From Devosia crocina (GTDB lineage Bacteria; Pseudomonadota; Alphaproteobacteria; Rhizobiales; Devosiaceae), in contig NZ_FPCK01000001.1 in assembly GCF_900116545.1 (NCBI RefSeq), forward strand, positions 1,674,001 through 1,738,000: a stretch of 64,000 nucleotides of DNA, read 5' to 3'. The number at the start of each line of letters is the position of its first letter. The stretch's first letter is position 1. Below the pieces are notes generated by a model. That model saw nothing but the letters and a program-made list of their open reading frames with translations, ran no database searches and was not told the origin of the DNA. Below are positions 50,247-58,040 of the stretch, one piece after another. Made by a program: the position numbers and the translations under genes.

Positions 50247-50972
50247 TCAGGCGGTTGGCAACTGCCCTACCAGAACAGGATCGGCACGGTAGTTTTCTGG
50301 GAAGATCGCCGCGAGCGCGGCAATCTTGGGCAGATCGTGCTGGACAATATATGGCCAGGTCGGATTGAGGGTCAGGAAATCCTGATGGTACTGTTCGGCA
50401 GGATAGAATGCGCTGAAGCGCTCGAGCGTTGTCACGATCGGTACGGGAAAAATACCAGCCTGGTCGAGTTGCGCGATATAGGCACGAGCCACCGCCTCCT
50501 GCTCATTCCCAAGCGGGAATATGGTCGATCGATATTGCGTGCCGCGATCGGGCCCCTGATAGTTGAGCTGGGTCGGGTTGTGCGCCACAGAGAAATAGAT
50601 CTGGAGCAGCTTGCCGAAGCTGACAACTGAGGGGTCATAAGTCACCTCGACGGTTTCGGCGTGGCCGGTATCGCCTCGGGTCGTCAGATCGTATGTCGCC
50701 GTCTCGGCCGCGCCGCCGGAATAGCCTGAAACGGCATTGGTGACACCCTTTACCCGCTGGAACACACCTTGCACGCCCCAGAAGCAGCCACCCGCCAGAA
50801 TCGCCTTTGCGGAGGTGGTGACTTCCTCGAGATCCCTCTCGGGCGGCGGTATGACCACCGGCTCTTCCTGCGCACGCAAGCTGATCGAGGAAAGTAGCGA
50901 AAGCGCGAGGGGAGAAACAGCCAAACCTGCGAGAACATGGCGTCGGGTCAGCACGGCGGAACGATGTTTCAT
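50247..50972 (-). CDS. msrA: Peptide-methionine (S)-S-oxide reductase, exported
   Basis: 241 residues. The catalytic Cys is C63 in LAGGCFWGVQGVF; YSGG, GHAETVEVTYDP and YHQDFLTLNP are further family motifs. The N-terminus has TRRHVLAGLAVSPLALSLLSS followed by AQ, a twin-arginine-type signal, so this MsrA should repair oxidised methionines in the periplasm. Only one signal-bearing MsrA module is present; no MsrB is fused. Confidence 0.92.
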   Translation of the reverse strand: MKHRSAVLTRRHVLAGLAVSPLALSLLSSISLRAQEEPVVIPPPERDLEEVTTSAKAILAGGCFWGVQGVFQRVKGVTNAVSGYSGGAAETATYDLTTRGDTGHAETVEVTYDPSVVSFGKLLQIYFSVAHNPTQLNYQGPDRGTQYRSTIFPLGNEQEAVARAYIAQLDQAGIFPVPIVTTLERFSAFYPAEQYHQDFLTLNPTWPYIVQHDLPKIAALAAIFPENYRADPVLVGQLPTA

Positions 50973-51188
50973 GGCGGTACCTCTCCCCTTTTCATAACAG
51001 AGCTCCTGCCGAATTGCCTGACACAGAATCGCGATTGTGTCGGCAAACCTTTCTCCGTCTCGAAGGCAACAGGCTTGGGCCGTTAACCACTTTTAAGGTT
51101 AATCATTGCCTAACATGCGCGGCTGGCGCCTTAGTGATCCCGGCTGTTGCGGCCGCAAACATGCGCAAGCTCAGGCGTGGTGGACATC

Positions 51189-51290
51189 GTGGCAAATATT
51201 CAAGGTATTTACGTTGCGCTTTTCGAGCGCCCTGCGGATCCGGAAGGACTTGCCTGTTTCCAAAACGGAAGCGGAGCGATCCGGCGATCA
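51189..51290 (+). pseudogene. 5' fragment of a DUF4214-type gene
   Basis: From GTG 51189 the frame reads VANIQGIYVALFERPADPEG, then LACF. This is the conserved start of the DUF4214-containing (often Ca-binding, secreted) proteins of Hyphomicrobiales. After about residue 25 the resemblance ends and the frame continues into antisense of ligD until a stop at 51405-51407. The gene is truncated at its 3' side at the same place where ligD is truncated. The end coordinate is approximate. Confidence 0.6.
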
Positions 51291-52928
51291 CACCTGGATC
51301 GATGTCTTCGCCAGCAGCTCGGCGAAGTCCTGGCAGAACTCCTTAACCTCGGGCCAGTTGGCCTCAGGAACGAGGGATACGACAACGTGGATGCCCTTGC
51401 CGTCTGAGAGTAGAGGCCACGACTTCAGTCCGACCGCGCCAAGGATGTCTCGGATATCTTTCCCCGCCTGCTTCACGTCGCCGAAGTCGAGGCCCTCGTC
51501 GGGATCGATGTCGAACACCATGCGCTCCGGCAGCTCCGGATCATGCCGATCCGAGCCCCAGACGTGGAATTCGAGCGTGTTCATTTGGACGCCGCCGACG
51601 AGACCTGCGAGATCCTCAATCCATAGGAACCGGGCTTCATTGCCTTTGATCTTCGTGAGTTCGCCTGCGTGCAGCGTCTTGGGCATGCCGGCGAGGGCAT
51701 GCTTTTGAAAGAAGGTCTTGGTCAGATCGTTATTGGTGTCACGGACCAACATAGCGGCCGGTCCTTGAGGTGCGGTAGCATGCGATCGGCTACTGCAGCA
51801 TAGTAGGCGACTAGGTGGGCTTTCGTGATATCCGTGCCTGGGTACATCACCTTGTCAGAGTTGGAGAGCTTTACGCCGAGGGCTTGCGCGATCTCCACGC
51901 CGATGACGGGATCGAGGCTGGCGCCGGAATCCTCGGCCGGCATCTCCACACGACCTGCGTCGCTTTCTTATCCGCTCGAAGGCCTTGAAAGCTGGCGTGT
52001 CGCAGTGACCCATCGGGCGTGATCTCGGCATAGGCGACCTCGGCGACTAGCTCCGGCTTCACCCACATCGCTTTGCGAGCGATGTCCCGAGGCACGCTGG
52101 CGAAGGCAGGCTTGGTCAGACGGCGCTTCTCAAGCTGCGCCATTATCTTGTCCTTCATAGCCTCGCTGAACCCTGTGCCGACGCGACCGCGATAGTTGAA
52201 CTGACCCTTTCGTAGGTGCCGACAATTAGGCTGGCCATCCCGCGACCGTTGTCGCTGGGGCGCCAGCCACCGATGACGAACTCCTGCCGCTTGGTGCACT
52301 TAATTTTCAGCCAGCCCTTCGTCCGATCGCCGACATACCGGGCGTCGACGCGCTTGGCGATCATGCCTTCGTGGCCGCCCTTGCACATCGCGTCGAAGAC
52401 CGATTTGCCGTTGTCAACGACATGGTGGCTATACTGGAGGCTGTCGCCGGCGTCGCGCTCCCCTATCAGCTCCTCAAGGATTGCCTTGCGCTCGATCATT
52501 GGGGTCGACGACAGGTCGTCGCCATCCTTCTCAAACACATCGAAGGCATAGAATTTCAGCGGGATACCGGCGGCGATGCCAGTCTTGAGCATGCTAAAGT
52601 TGGTGCGGCCCTGGTTTTCAATGGCGACAATCTCGCCATCGAGCAGCACCGAGCCCTTCGTCAGTGTCTTAAGCGGCGGCAGGAGGACTTTGAACTGCTC
52701 CGTCCAGTCGTGCCCATTACGCGTGAAGACCCGGACCTCGCTACCCGCGATCGCGATCTGCGCGCGATAGCCGTCGAACTTCATTTCGAACAGCCAGTCA
52801 TCGCCGCTAGGGGTCGTCTCACTGAGCGTGCAAAGTTGGAAGGGGCGGAAGGTCGGGAGAGGGTAGCTAGATTCTGAGTCCCTGCGGCGTGGCCGCTTTG
52901 TGCGGAGGTTAGGCGTCAGCCCAACCAT
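51288..52928 (-). pseudogene. ligD: ligD remnant: ATP-dependent DNA ligase plus polymerase domain, three frameshifts, truncated
   Basis: The ligase domain starts near ATG 52928; the catalytic lysine is in LFEMKFDGYRAQIAI and the ligase motifs run to VKCT-like IKCTKRQEFVIGGW. The reading frame then changes near 52209, 51948 and 51752, each time as if one base had been lost. Continuity is clear by family: RGRVGTGF, WVKPELVAEVAY, then DITKAHLVAYYAAVADRMLPHL, then TFFQKHALAG and MVFDIDPDEGLDFGDVK. The polymerase domain stops after EVKEFCQDFAELLA, so about its last 90 residues are missing. The phosphoesterase domain is also absent. It cannot make a working LigD for NHEJ. Confidence 0.85.
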
Positions 52929-53007
52929 GTGGAACTCGAGTGCATCGTGAGTCGGAAATGCAAACGGAGAGAATCGGTTGCGGCGAATTATTGTGATATC
53001 GATTCCG

Positions 53008-53400
53008 ATGACCGATGACGATTTCGATCCTGCTGCAGAGCTCGCTTCGCTGCAATCACGCCTCGCTAAGGGACGGCCAAAGACCACAGATCGGAAACTC
53101 CCGCGATCGCCTGCACCTATGTACTACCTAAGCGTAGACACGCCCGACGAGCGATAGATCGTCCTTGTTATAGGGCAGTCTGGCGATGGGGTGTGGCGGG
53201 CGATGATATCGCTGCCTCAATGGTACGAGATTCCGGAGATGTGGGAAGGCCCCTATACTATGGATATCGCCGTGCCGCTGGTGAACGAATACGCCTATGT
53301 GTGCGGCTATCACACTATCGCCATCGACATTGAGAGCAGCCAACTCTGGGATCCGGCCCGGGGACAGCTCGAGGTGAGAGGCTTAAACGATATCGATTGA
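53008..53400 (+). pseudogene. Hypothetical gene interrupted by one in-frame amber codon
   Basis: ATG 53008 opens a frame of 49 codons (MTDDDFDPAAELASLQSRLA..., ending VDTPDER) that meets TAG at 53155-53157. The same frame then continues without a stop for 80 codons (IVLVIGQSGDG ... GLNDID) to TGA 53398-53400. The downstream part is compositionally protein-like (PQWYEIPEMWEGPYTMD). I do not recognise the family. It could be one 130-residue gene broken by a nonsense mutation, or two ORFs. It diverges from the ligD remnant and converges on umuC. Confidence 0.4.
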
Positions 53401-53404
53401 TCGC

Positions 53405-54673
53405 TTAGCGGCACACGGGAAGCTCTGCCCATCGCGTTGTGAACCGGGGCGACCTCATCTCAAACTTAGTTGTGAAGGTTTGCTGCTTCTTCTTTGCACC
53501 CATTGTTGCAGCGGGCACCACGGTCGCCCTGCCCCAGCGCCGATTCGCCTCGTCCATAGCCGCCATGACTTTCGCAGCCTTATCGTAGTCGATCGCGTCG
53601 AAAAGCGCCCGTTGCCGTTCCGCCGGCGGCACCAGGTCTTGGGCGATAATGCCGGCCTTGGAATAGCGGAAGCCGTCTCGCCATAATCCGTCGACGGCAC
53701 GACGCGCCGCCTTAATGAACTGCAGGGAATCGTTGGTCGCCACGACGATATCGACCGTTATTGAAACCGACCGCTGCGGGTCGTCGGCAAAGGGCGAGGT
53801 ATGCATGAACACCGTTACATGGTCAGTGGCCAAGCCGTGGCGCCGAAGTTTTTCGCCCAGGCGCGTGGCATAGCCAGCGACGGCCTGCTCCATTTCGATC
53901 TTGGACGTGACGCGCTGCCCGAAGCTCCGAGTGACAGCGCAGCCCTTGCGCTGCGGCGCCACGGCTTCCAATGCGATCACTGCCCGCCCGTTGAGCTCAT
54001 GAATGATCCGCTCGCCGACCACGGTCATGAGCTGACGAGCGAGTTTCGGGTCCATCGCTGCCACCTGGCCGGCGTACTCGATGCCGAGGTGCGCCAGCTT
54101 CTCCTGTGATGCGCGGCCGATTCCCCAGACGTTGCCTATCGGGAACGTCGCCATCACCTCTGCGCACACCTTCTCATCACTGAGATCGAGCACACCGCTC
54201 GGGAGCTTCTTCGCCGCCTTATTGGCCAACTTGGCCAGTGTCTTCGTCGGTCCGATGCCGACGCAACACGGGATGCCGGTCCACTGGCGCGTGGTCGCGC
54301 GCAGGTCCGAGGCCCAGGCGGTGCGGTCTTTGAGGGGGAGGTGTTCGACGTCGAGGAACGACTCGTCGATCGAGTAAATCTCGATGTCGGGCGAGAAGCC
54401 CTGATAGACGGAATTCATACGCCGGCTTATGTCACCGTAGAGCGCATAGTTGGAACTGAAGACAGCGACGTTGCCGCTACGGCAGATGTCTTTGATCTTG
54501 AAGAATGGCGCGCCCATGCCGATGCCTAGCGCCTTCGCTTCAGCGGTCCGAGCAACCGCGCAGCCATCGTTGTTCGAAAGGACGATAACCGGTCGTCGCT
54601 CGAGCTTCGGATCGAAGACGCGCTCGCAAGAGCAGTAGAAGCTGTTGCCGTCTATCAGCGCAATAGCCGTCAC
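53405..54673 (-). CDS. umuC: DNA polymerase V catalytic subunit UmuC
   Basis: 422 residues from GTG 54673, the length of E. coli UmuC; the longer open frame upstream is the umuD gene in another frame. Y-family catalytic motifs: [19 protein letters not shown] (first Asp) and [11 protein letters not shown] (Asp-Glu). A helix-hairpin-helix region [15 protein letters not shown] and the little finger domain follow. It performs error-prone lesion bypass. GTG overlaps the umuD stop (GTGA), so the two are coupled. Confidence 0.93.
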   Translation of the reverse strand: MTAIALIDGNSFYCSCERVFDPKLERRPVIVLSNNDGCAVARTAEAKALGIGMGAPFFKIKDICRSGNVAVFSSNYALYGDISRRMNSVYQGFSPDIEIYSIDESFLDVEHLPLKDRTAWASDLRATTRQWTGIPCCVGIGPTKTLAKLANKAAKKLPSGVLDLSDEKVCAEVMATFPIGNVWGIGRASQEKLAHLGIEYAGQVAAMDPKLARQLMTVVGERIIHELNGRAVIALEAVAPQRKGCAVTRSFGQRVTSKIEMEQAVAGYATRLGEKLRRHGLATDHVTVFMHTSPFADDPQRSVSITVDIVVATNDSLQFIKAARRAVDGLWRDGFRYSKAGIIAQDLVPPAERQRALFDAIDYDKAAKVMAAMDEANRRWGRATVVPAATMGAKKKQQTFTTKFEMRSPRFTTRWAELPVCR

Positions 54674-55116
54674 TTGCGTATGCCGCGGATTGTGTTCGTC
54701 ACAACGCCCCAAACCGAGACCTCTGTTCCCTCGGCAATCGTGAATGGAGGTAGCTTGGCGTTCTCGTTGTGCAGCACCATGATCCCGCCACGGCGATTGA
54801 GGCGCTTCAGAGTTGGCTCGCCATCGATGACGACGAGCACGACGTCGCGATGCTTGGGAGTTAGCGACCGGTCCACCACCACAACGTCGCCAGGAAAAAT
54901 CTTCACATCGATCATGCAGTCGCCGACCACGCGCCACAGATAACTCGCGGTCGGGTTGGGAACGAGGACCTGATTGAGGTCGATCATGTCCTCGATAAAA
55001 TCGTCGGCCGGGCTGGGGAAGCCGGCATGCACGGTCCGCCCCACCAGAGGCACGAGGGCACCCATGACGGTAGAAATGGGCACCGGCCATTTCGAGACAA
55101 TCAGAATCTTGCACAT
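54670..55116 (-). CDS. umuD: UmuD-like S24 peptidase with Cys at the nucleophile position
   Basis: 148 residues from ATG 55116, preceded by GAGG. The self-cleavage site is A31-G32 in [11 protein letters not shown]. The catalytic Lys is K104 in PTLKRL. The nucleophile position, S60 in E. coli UmuD, is Cys67 here: the codon TGC in VVGDCMID is read directly. The Ser-to-Lys spacing (37 residues) equals that of E. coli. Cleaved UmuD' forms Pol V with UmuC. The Cys may still act as a nucleophile or may impair self-cleavage. An SOS box lies 39 bases upstream. Confidence 0.92.
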   Translation of the reverse strand: MCKILIVSKWPVPISTVMGALVPLVGRTVHAGFPSPADDFIEDMIDLNQVLVPNPTASYLWRVVGDCMIDVKIFPGDVVVVDRSLTPKHRDVVLVVIDGEPTLKRLNRRGGIMVLHNENAKLPPFTIAEGTEVSVWGVVTNTIRGIRK

Positions 55117-55140
55117 GGAAACCTCGATGCACGAGGTTCC
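55117..55140 (-). promoter_or_regulatory. Imperfect palindrome covering the umuD ribosome-binding site
   Basis: On the + strand GGAAACCTCG (55117-55126) faces CGAGGTTCC (55132-55140) across a 5-base loop, with one bulged A. As mRNA the GAGG Shine-Dalgarno would be paired. It could limit umuD translation initiation. Confidence 0.4.
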
Positions 55141-55144
55141 GACT

Positions 55145-55172
55145 CCTATACCGTGAACGGAAAGAGAACAAG
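55145..55172 (-). promoter_or_regulatory. Probable umuDC promoter
   Basis: Minus-strand CTTGTT (55167-55172) and TATAGG (55145-55150) with a 16-base spacer. The LexA-type operator covers most of the spacer and part of the -35. Confidence 0.5.
55155..55169. promoter_or_regulatory. SOS box (LexA operator) of umuDC
   Basis: The + strand reads GAACGGAAAGAGAAC, i.e. GAAC-N7-GAAC, the reverse complement form of the alphaproteobacterial GTTC-N7-GTTC operator. Confidence 0.85.
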
Positions 55173-55227
55173 GCGCCCGCGGAGCCAATGGCGGATAAGT
55201 CCGTTGATGTGCCCTGAGGAGAGCCGA

Positions 55228-55380
55228 ATGATGAACCGCCGCAACGTGATTGTCGCCCTAGCCCTGTTGGCACTCGCCGCCGTCGCGGTCAGCCTGCTCA
55301 GCGGATTTCAATCGACACGCGCGCCTTTGGAGGAACAGTCGATTCCGGCACCTAACGGGGATGGCACGATTATTCAGTAG
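55228..55380 (+). CDS. Small single-pass membrane or exported protein
   Basis: 50 residues from ATG 55228 (a second ATG is the next codon), with GAGGAGAG upstream. [20 protein letters not shown] is a basic N-terminus plus hydrophobic helix, followed by a polar tail ([16 protein letters not shown]). It is divergent from umuDC and could share the SOS-controlled region, 59 bases from the operator. No family recognised. Confidence 0.5.
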   Translation: MMNRRNVIVALALLALAAVAVSLLSGFQSTRAPLEEQSIPAPNGDGTIIQ

Positions 55381-55393
55381 GAGCGGGTGATCA

Positions 55394-55749
55394 TCACCCC
55401 CGGTCCTTCAACTGCCGGCGCACCTCTTCGGCGATCTCCCGATCCCTCCGCTCTTCCTCCAAGCGCTGCTCAAAAATATGGGCCAACTGAGCTAGGGCCT
55501 TTGCCGTTTCTTCGAGCGCAATATTGGTCCGCACCATCTCCTGCATAACCAACCCGACCGTCTCGACCAGTTCCTTGACGGGCCCCATGCCAGCTGCCCG
55601 GAAACAGAGAACTCCTTCACCTTCGGCGCGGGCGGGCCTTCTTTTTTACCAAAGAAGCGCGCCCAAGCGGCGAACACACCAAGGCTGAGAGCAAAGCCGA
55701 TAGCAGCGACGGCCTGCCATTCATCCGGTAAAAAACTAACGTCCAGCAT
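55394..55749 (-). CDS. Prophage membrane-anchored coiled-coil protein, probably read across a -1 frameshift
   Basis: Two overlapping frames. The first (ATG 55749) gives MLDVSFLPDEWQAVAAIGFA with a membrane helix (about 10-30), then FGKKEGPPAPKVKEF. The second (internal ATG 55588) gives a coiled coil (EETAKALAQLAHIFEQRLEE) ending at 55394. They join in the -1 frame at a GGGCCCG heptamer (55579-55585), which would give a 118-residue protein: one helix plus a coiled coil, as in i-spanin-like or DUF2730-like phage proteins. Alternatives are a mutational frameshift or two genes. The place between lysis-type genes suits a spanin or accessory lysis role. Confidence 0.5.
55579..55585 (-). promoter_or_regulatory. 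Candidate -1 ribosomal slippery heptamer
   Basis: Minus strand G GGC CCG in the zero frame (codons GGC and CCG), fitting the X XXY YYZ pattern. A shift here moves the ribosome into the coiled-coil frame. Confidence 0.35.
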
Positions 55750-56188
55750 CCCGTGACGACCTCGCCCTGCCTACGTCTCGCCAAGCGTTGAAAACACACC
55801 ACACGCTCATGGCCAGTGGCAGGATATAGATGCCGCGACCCGATGACTCTGCGGTAAGAACCGACATGAAAGCCAGAAACCAGATCGCGGCAGACAACAG
55901 CGCGCAGAGGCCGCGCACGTTGGGAGAGAAGCGGGAATAGGCGGTATCGGCAAAGGTGCCGTTGACAGTGAGCGCCGTGGCCCAGAGACAGCCTGCAGCA
56001 ACGCAGACCAGCCCCCAGTTGTCCTCTGAGAGCATGGAAAGCATTAAGCTCCATGCCCCAGGGTTTGTCCATGACACCGGCGTCAGCACAAGATTGCCGC
56101 CCCACCATATGAGAATGCCCGCCCCCAGCCATTCAGGGAAGCAGACATCGAAGTGCTCGGCAATGCCAGTAACGACGCGGATGAACAT
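55736..56188 (-). CDS. Prophage polytopic membrane protein
   Basis: 150 residues with about four hydrophobic segments (GAGILIWWGGNLVL, WGLVCVAAGCLWATALTV, GLCALLSAAIWFLAFMSVL, and a last near YILPLAMSVWCVF) and a basic C-terminus. No family recognised with certainty; in phage lysis clusters such proteins are often holin-like or accessory. It starts two bases after the stop of the upstream gene and overlaps the next by 14 bases. Confidence 0.6.
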   Translation of the reverse strand: MFIRVVTGIAEHFDVCFPEWLGAGILIWWGGNLVLTPVSWTNPGAWSLMLSMLSEDNWGLVCVAAGCLWATALTVNGTFADTAYSRFSPNVRGLCALLSAAIWFLAFMSVLTAESSGRGIYILPLAMSVWCVFNAWRDVGRARSSRDAGR

Positions 56189-56191
56189 GCG

Positions 56192-56539
56192 TCACTGCCC
56201 CAGCGGCTTCTTGGCGACCCATCGGCCATAAACAGTTCCGATGCCGCCGCCGACGCTGCTCAAACCGGCAAACCAAAGCTCCATCGACCAATCGCCAGCA
56301 GCGACAAGGCTTGCCATCGTGCTCAAACCGCCGAGGATCGCCGCGATCGCGCCCCAGGTCATGCGGGACTGATACCACGGCTCATTGTTGGTCATGTTGA
56401 CCAGAACTGGCGCCAGCTCCTTTGCGGCCTCATACGCCACCTGTGGCGCGCGCTGCACCTCTTGATGAGTGGCGGGCTTGAGTGCGCGCTTGAACACCTC
56501 GTCGAGAATGCCAGTCGCGATTGATGTTTGCAGGTTCAT
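56192..56539 (-). CDS. Prophage holin-like protein
   Basis: 115 residues. An amphipathic N-terminal half (LKPATHQEVQRAPQVAYEAA) precedes the NEPWYQSRMTWGAIAAILGG motif and two hydrophobic segments, ending in the basic VYGRWVAKKPLGQ. The WYQSR-type junction and C-terminal GRxxAK are typical of holin-like proteins in Hyphomicrobiales prophages and gene-transfer-agent relatives. It is next to the endolysin, with GGAGG upstream. The function is inferred. Confidence 0.65.
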   Translation of the reverse strand: MNLQTSIATGILDEVFKRALKPATHQEVQRAPQVAYEAAKELAPVLVNMTNNEPWYQSRMTWGAIAAILGGLSTMASLVAAGDWSMELWFAGLSSVGGGIGTVYGRWVAKKPLGQ

Positions 56540-56607
56540 GAGCTGCCTCCAGACATGAAAAAAGCCGCCCTCAGGCGGCGGATGACGAACAGAGATGATT
56601 GGACCGG

Positions 56608-57360
56608 TTAGAGCGCCGCGGCTTCGCGCCGGTAGGCCTCGGCCTGCTGGCTGTTGACCTTGGCGCGCGAGGCCAGCACGAAGACGACAGCGACGGCGAC
56701 AATCACCAGCCCGACGACTACCCAGCCATTGGCAAAGAGCGTGGTGTCGACTTGATCGACGCCGACTGCCCCTGCCCCGCCGGCGCCAGCCGCCCCTGCT
56801 GCACCGGTCTGCTGGCCGGCCGTGGCCTTGGACTTATCGGCCTCGTCCTCGAGCTGCTGCTTGACCACGTGCGGATCATTCGCGGCGGCCAGTGCCCAGG
56901 CAACGCCCTTGGCCTGAATGTCGGCAATGCGGTTGCCCCAGCCCCTGCCGAACACCTTCCACGTGTTGAGAGACTGGACGAAGCCAAGACGCTGGCGGCA
57001 GATATTCTTGACGGTATGGACGTGATCGTCTTTCGGATCGAGCCCGGCCATCAGCCACTTGCGGCCACGCGAGACGCCAGAATTGACTGCGGCGTCATAA
57101 GTGGCGAGATCGACGCCAACGGCCAGTGTCGGCCCGCCTGCCGGCTTCCAGTACTGGTCGAAATAGATCTGTTCCGCCTCGACCCGGGTGATGTTGCGCA
57201 CGTGCTTGGCGCCCTGCCCCTTCTTGCGGAGCCACTGGTGATAGACGGCTTCGGTAATGCCGTACATCGTCTTGCCGCCAGGGTCTGCGGCGTGGTTCGA
57301 CCAGCCGCCCTCCCATTTCGCGGTGACGGCATGACACCGGGCGAACTTTGCATCAGCCAT
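56608..57360 (-). CDS. Phage endolysin, GH108 N-acetylmuramidase with membrane anchor
   Basis: 250 residues. The GH108 catalytic Glu is E17 in KWEGGWSNHAADPGGKTMYG, followed by GIT and DQYWKPAGG, and a peptidoglycan-binding-3-like region (about 85-165). A Gly/Ala-rich linker (about 180-200) leads to a C-terminal membrane helix (WVVVGLVIVAVAVVFVL). The anchor at the C-terminus is unusual for a soluble endolysin and suggests membrane tethering. GGAGG precedes the ATG. It cleaves peptidoglycan at lysis. Confidence 0.88.
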   Translation of the reverse strand: MADAKFARCHAVTAKWEGGWSNHAADPGGKTMYGITEAVYHQWLRKKGQGAKHVRNITRVEAEQIYFDQYWKPAGGPTLAVGVDLATYDAAVNSGVSRGRKWLMAGLDPKDDHVHTVKNICRQRLGFVQSLNTWKVFGRGWGNRIADIQAKGVAWALAAANDPHVVKQQLEDEADKSKATAGQQTGAAGAAGAGGAGAVGVDQVDTTLFANGWVVVGLVIVAVAVVFVLASRAKVNSQQAEAYRREAAAL

Positions 57361-57463
57361 GATAGCCTCCTAACGATGTTGGAAATTTCCCGTTTACCAG
57401 CCGCTTAGGCTGGACTTGTTTGATGCTTGAAGGAGTGGACAGATCAGGGCGAGGAGATGCCCC

Positions 57464-57733
57464 ATGCGTGATCTGATCTTTGTCTGCGCCGCCGCAGCAA
57501 TAGGCTTCGTTGGCGTGATGGTCCTGGCAACGCCTGATCGCGGTGCATCTATGGTTTCGCGCGCCATTGCGGGCTTCGGCCAAAATTGCAACATCAAGGG
57601 CAATGTCAGCATCGGCAGCGGCGAGCGCATCTACCACGTTCCCGGACAGCGCTATTATGCTGAGACGACCATTCGCCCCGAATACGGCGAACGATGGTTT
57701 TGCTCTGAGGCAGAGGCACGATCTGCTGGCTGA
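57464..57733 (+). CDS. Small secreted protein of the CNIKGN/YHVPG type
   Basis: 89 residues, signal peptide or anchor MRDLIFVCAAAAIGFVGVMVL, then the compact domain NCNIKGNVSIGSGERIYHVPG, QRYYAETTIRPEYGERWFC. This domain recurs in small exported proteins and at the end of thermonuclease-like proteins in rhizobia. Two Cys may form a disulfide. It ends SEAEARSAG, one or two residues short of the usual WR. It is on the opposite strand to the tail genes, so it looks like prophage cargo. Function unknown. Confidence 0.7.
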   Translation: MRDLIFVCAAAAIGFVGVMVLATPDRGASMVSRAIAGFGQNCNIKGNVSIGSGERIYHVPGQRYYAETTIRPEYGERWFCSEAEARSAG

Positions 57734-57773
57734 GAAGGTCAGGCGTCTAGAACGACATCAAAAGGGGCTACCT

Positions 57774-57938
57774 ATGTCGCCAATTCTGAAGATCGCTATC
57801 GCCACTGTGTTGCTAGGCGTGTTTGGCTTCGTCATCGATACTGCTACCGATGGCGGCCATTGGACCATCTGGGCTGTGGCAGGCGCGATCTACGGCGTTG
57901 TCTGCCATCCGTGGTTCATGGCTCTACGGCAACGCTGA
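57774..57938 (+). CDS. Small two-helix membrane protein
   Basis: 54 residues from ATG 57774 with AAAGGGG upstream: MSPILKIAIATVLLGVFGFV, a short polar turn (DTATDGGH) and a second hydrophobic helix (WTIWAVAGAIYGVVCHPWF). The ribosome-binding site and position after the previous gene (40 bases) support it. No family recognised. Confidence 0.55.
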   Translation: MSPILKIAIATVLLGVFGFVIDTATDGGHWTIWAVAGAIYGVVCHPWFMALRQR

Positions 57939-58040
57939 GATTCAGAACCATTCTTGCAGTCAAACCGCATTCATCAGCCATGATGCCTCCTGTGATGTTG
58001 AGAATCTGCTATGCCGCAGGCCAACCTCGGAGGTTTGGCG

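Noticed and set aside
57916..57981. 21-codon minus-strand ORF with a good ribosome-binding site
   Set aside because: It looks like a duplicated endolysin initiation region; the codons after MAD show no protein character.
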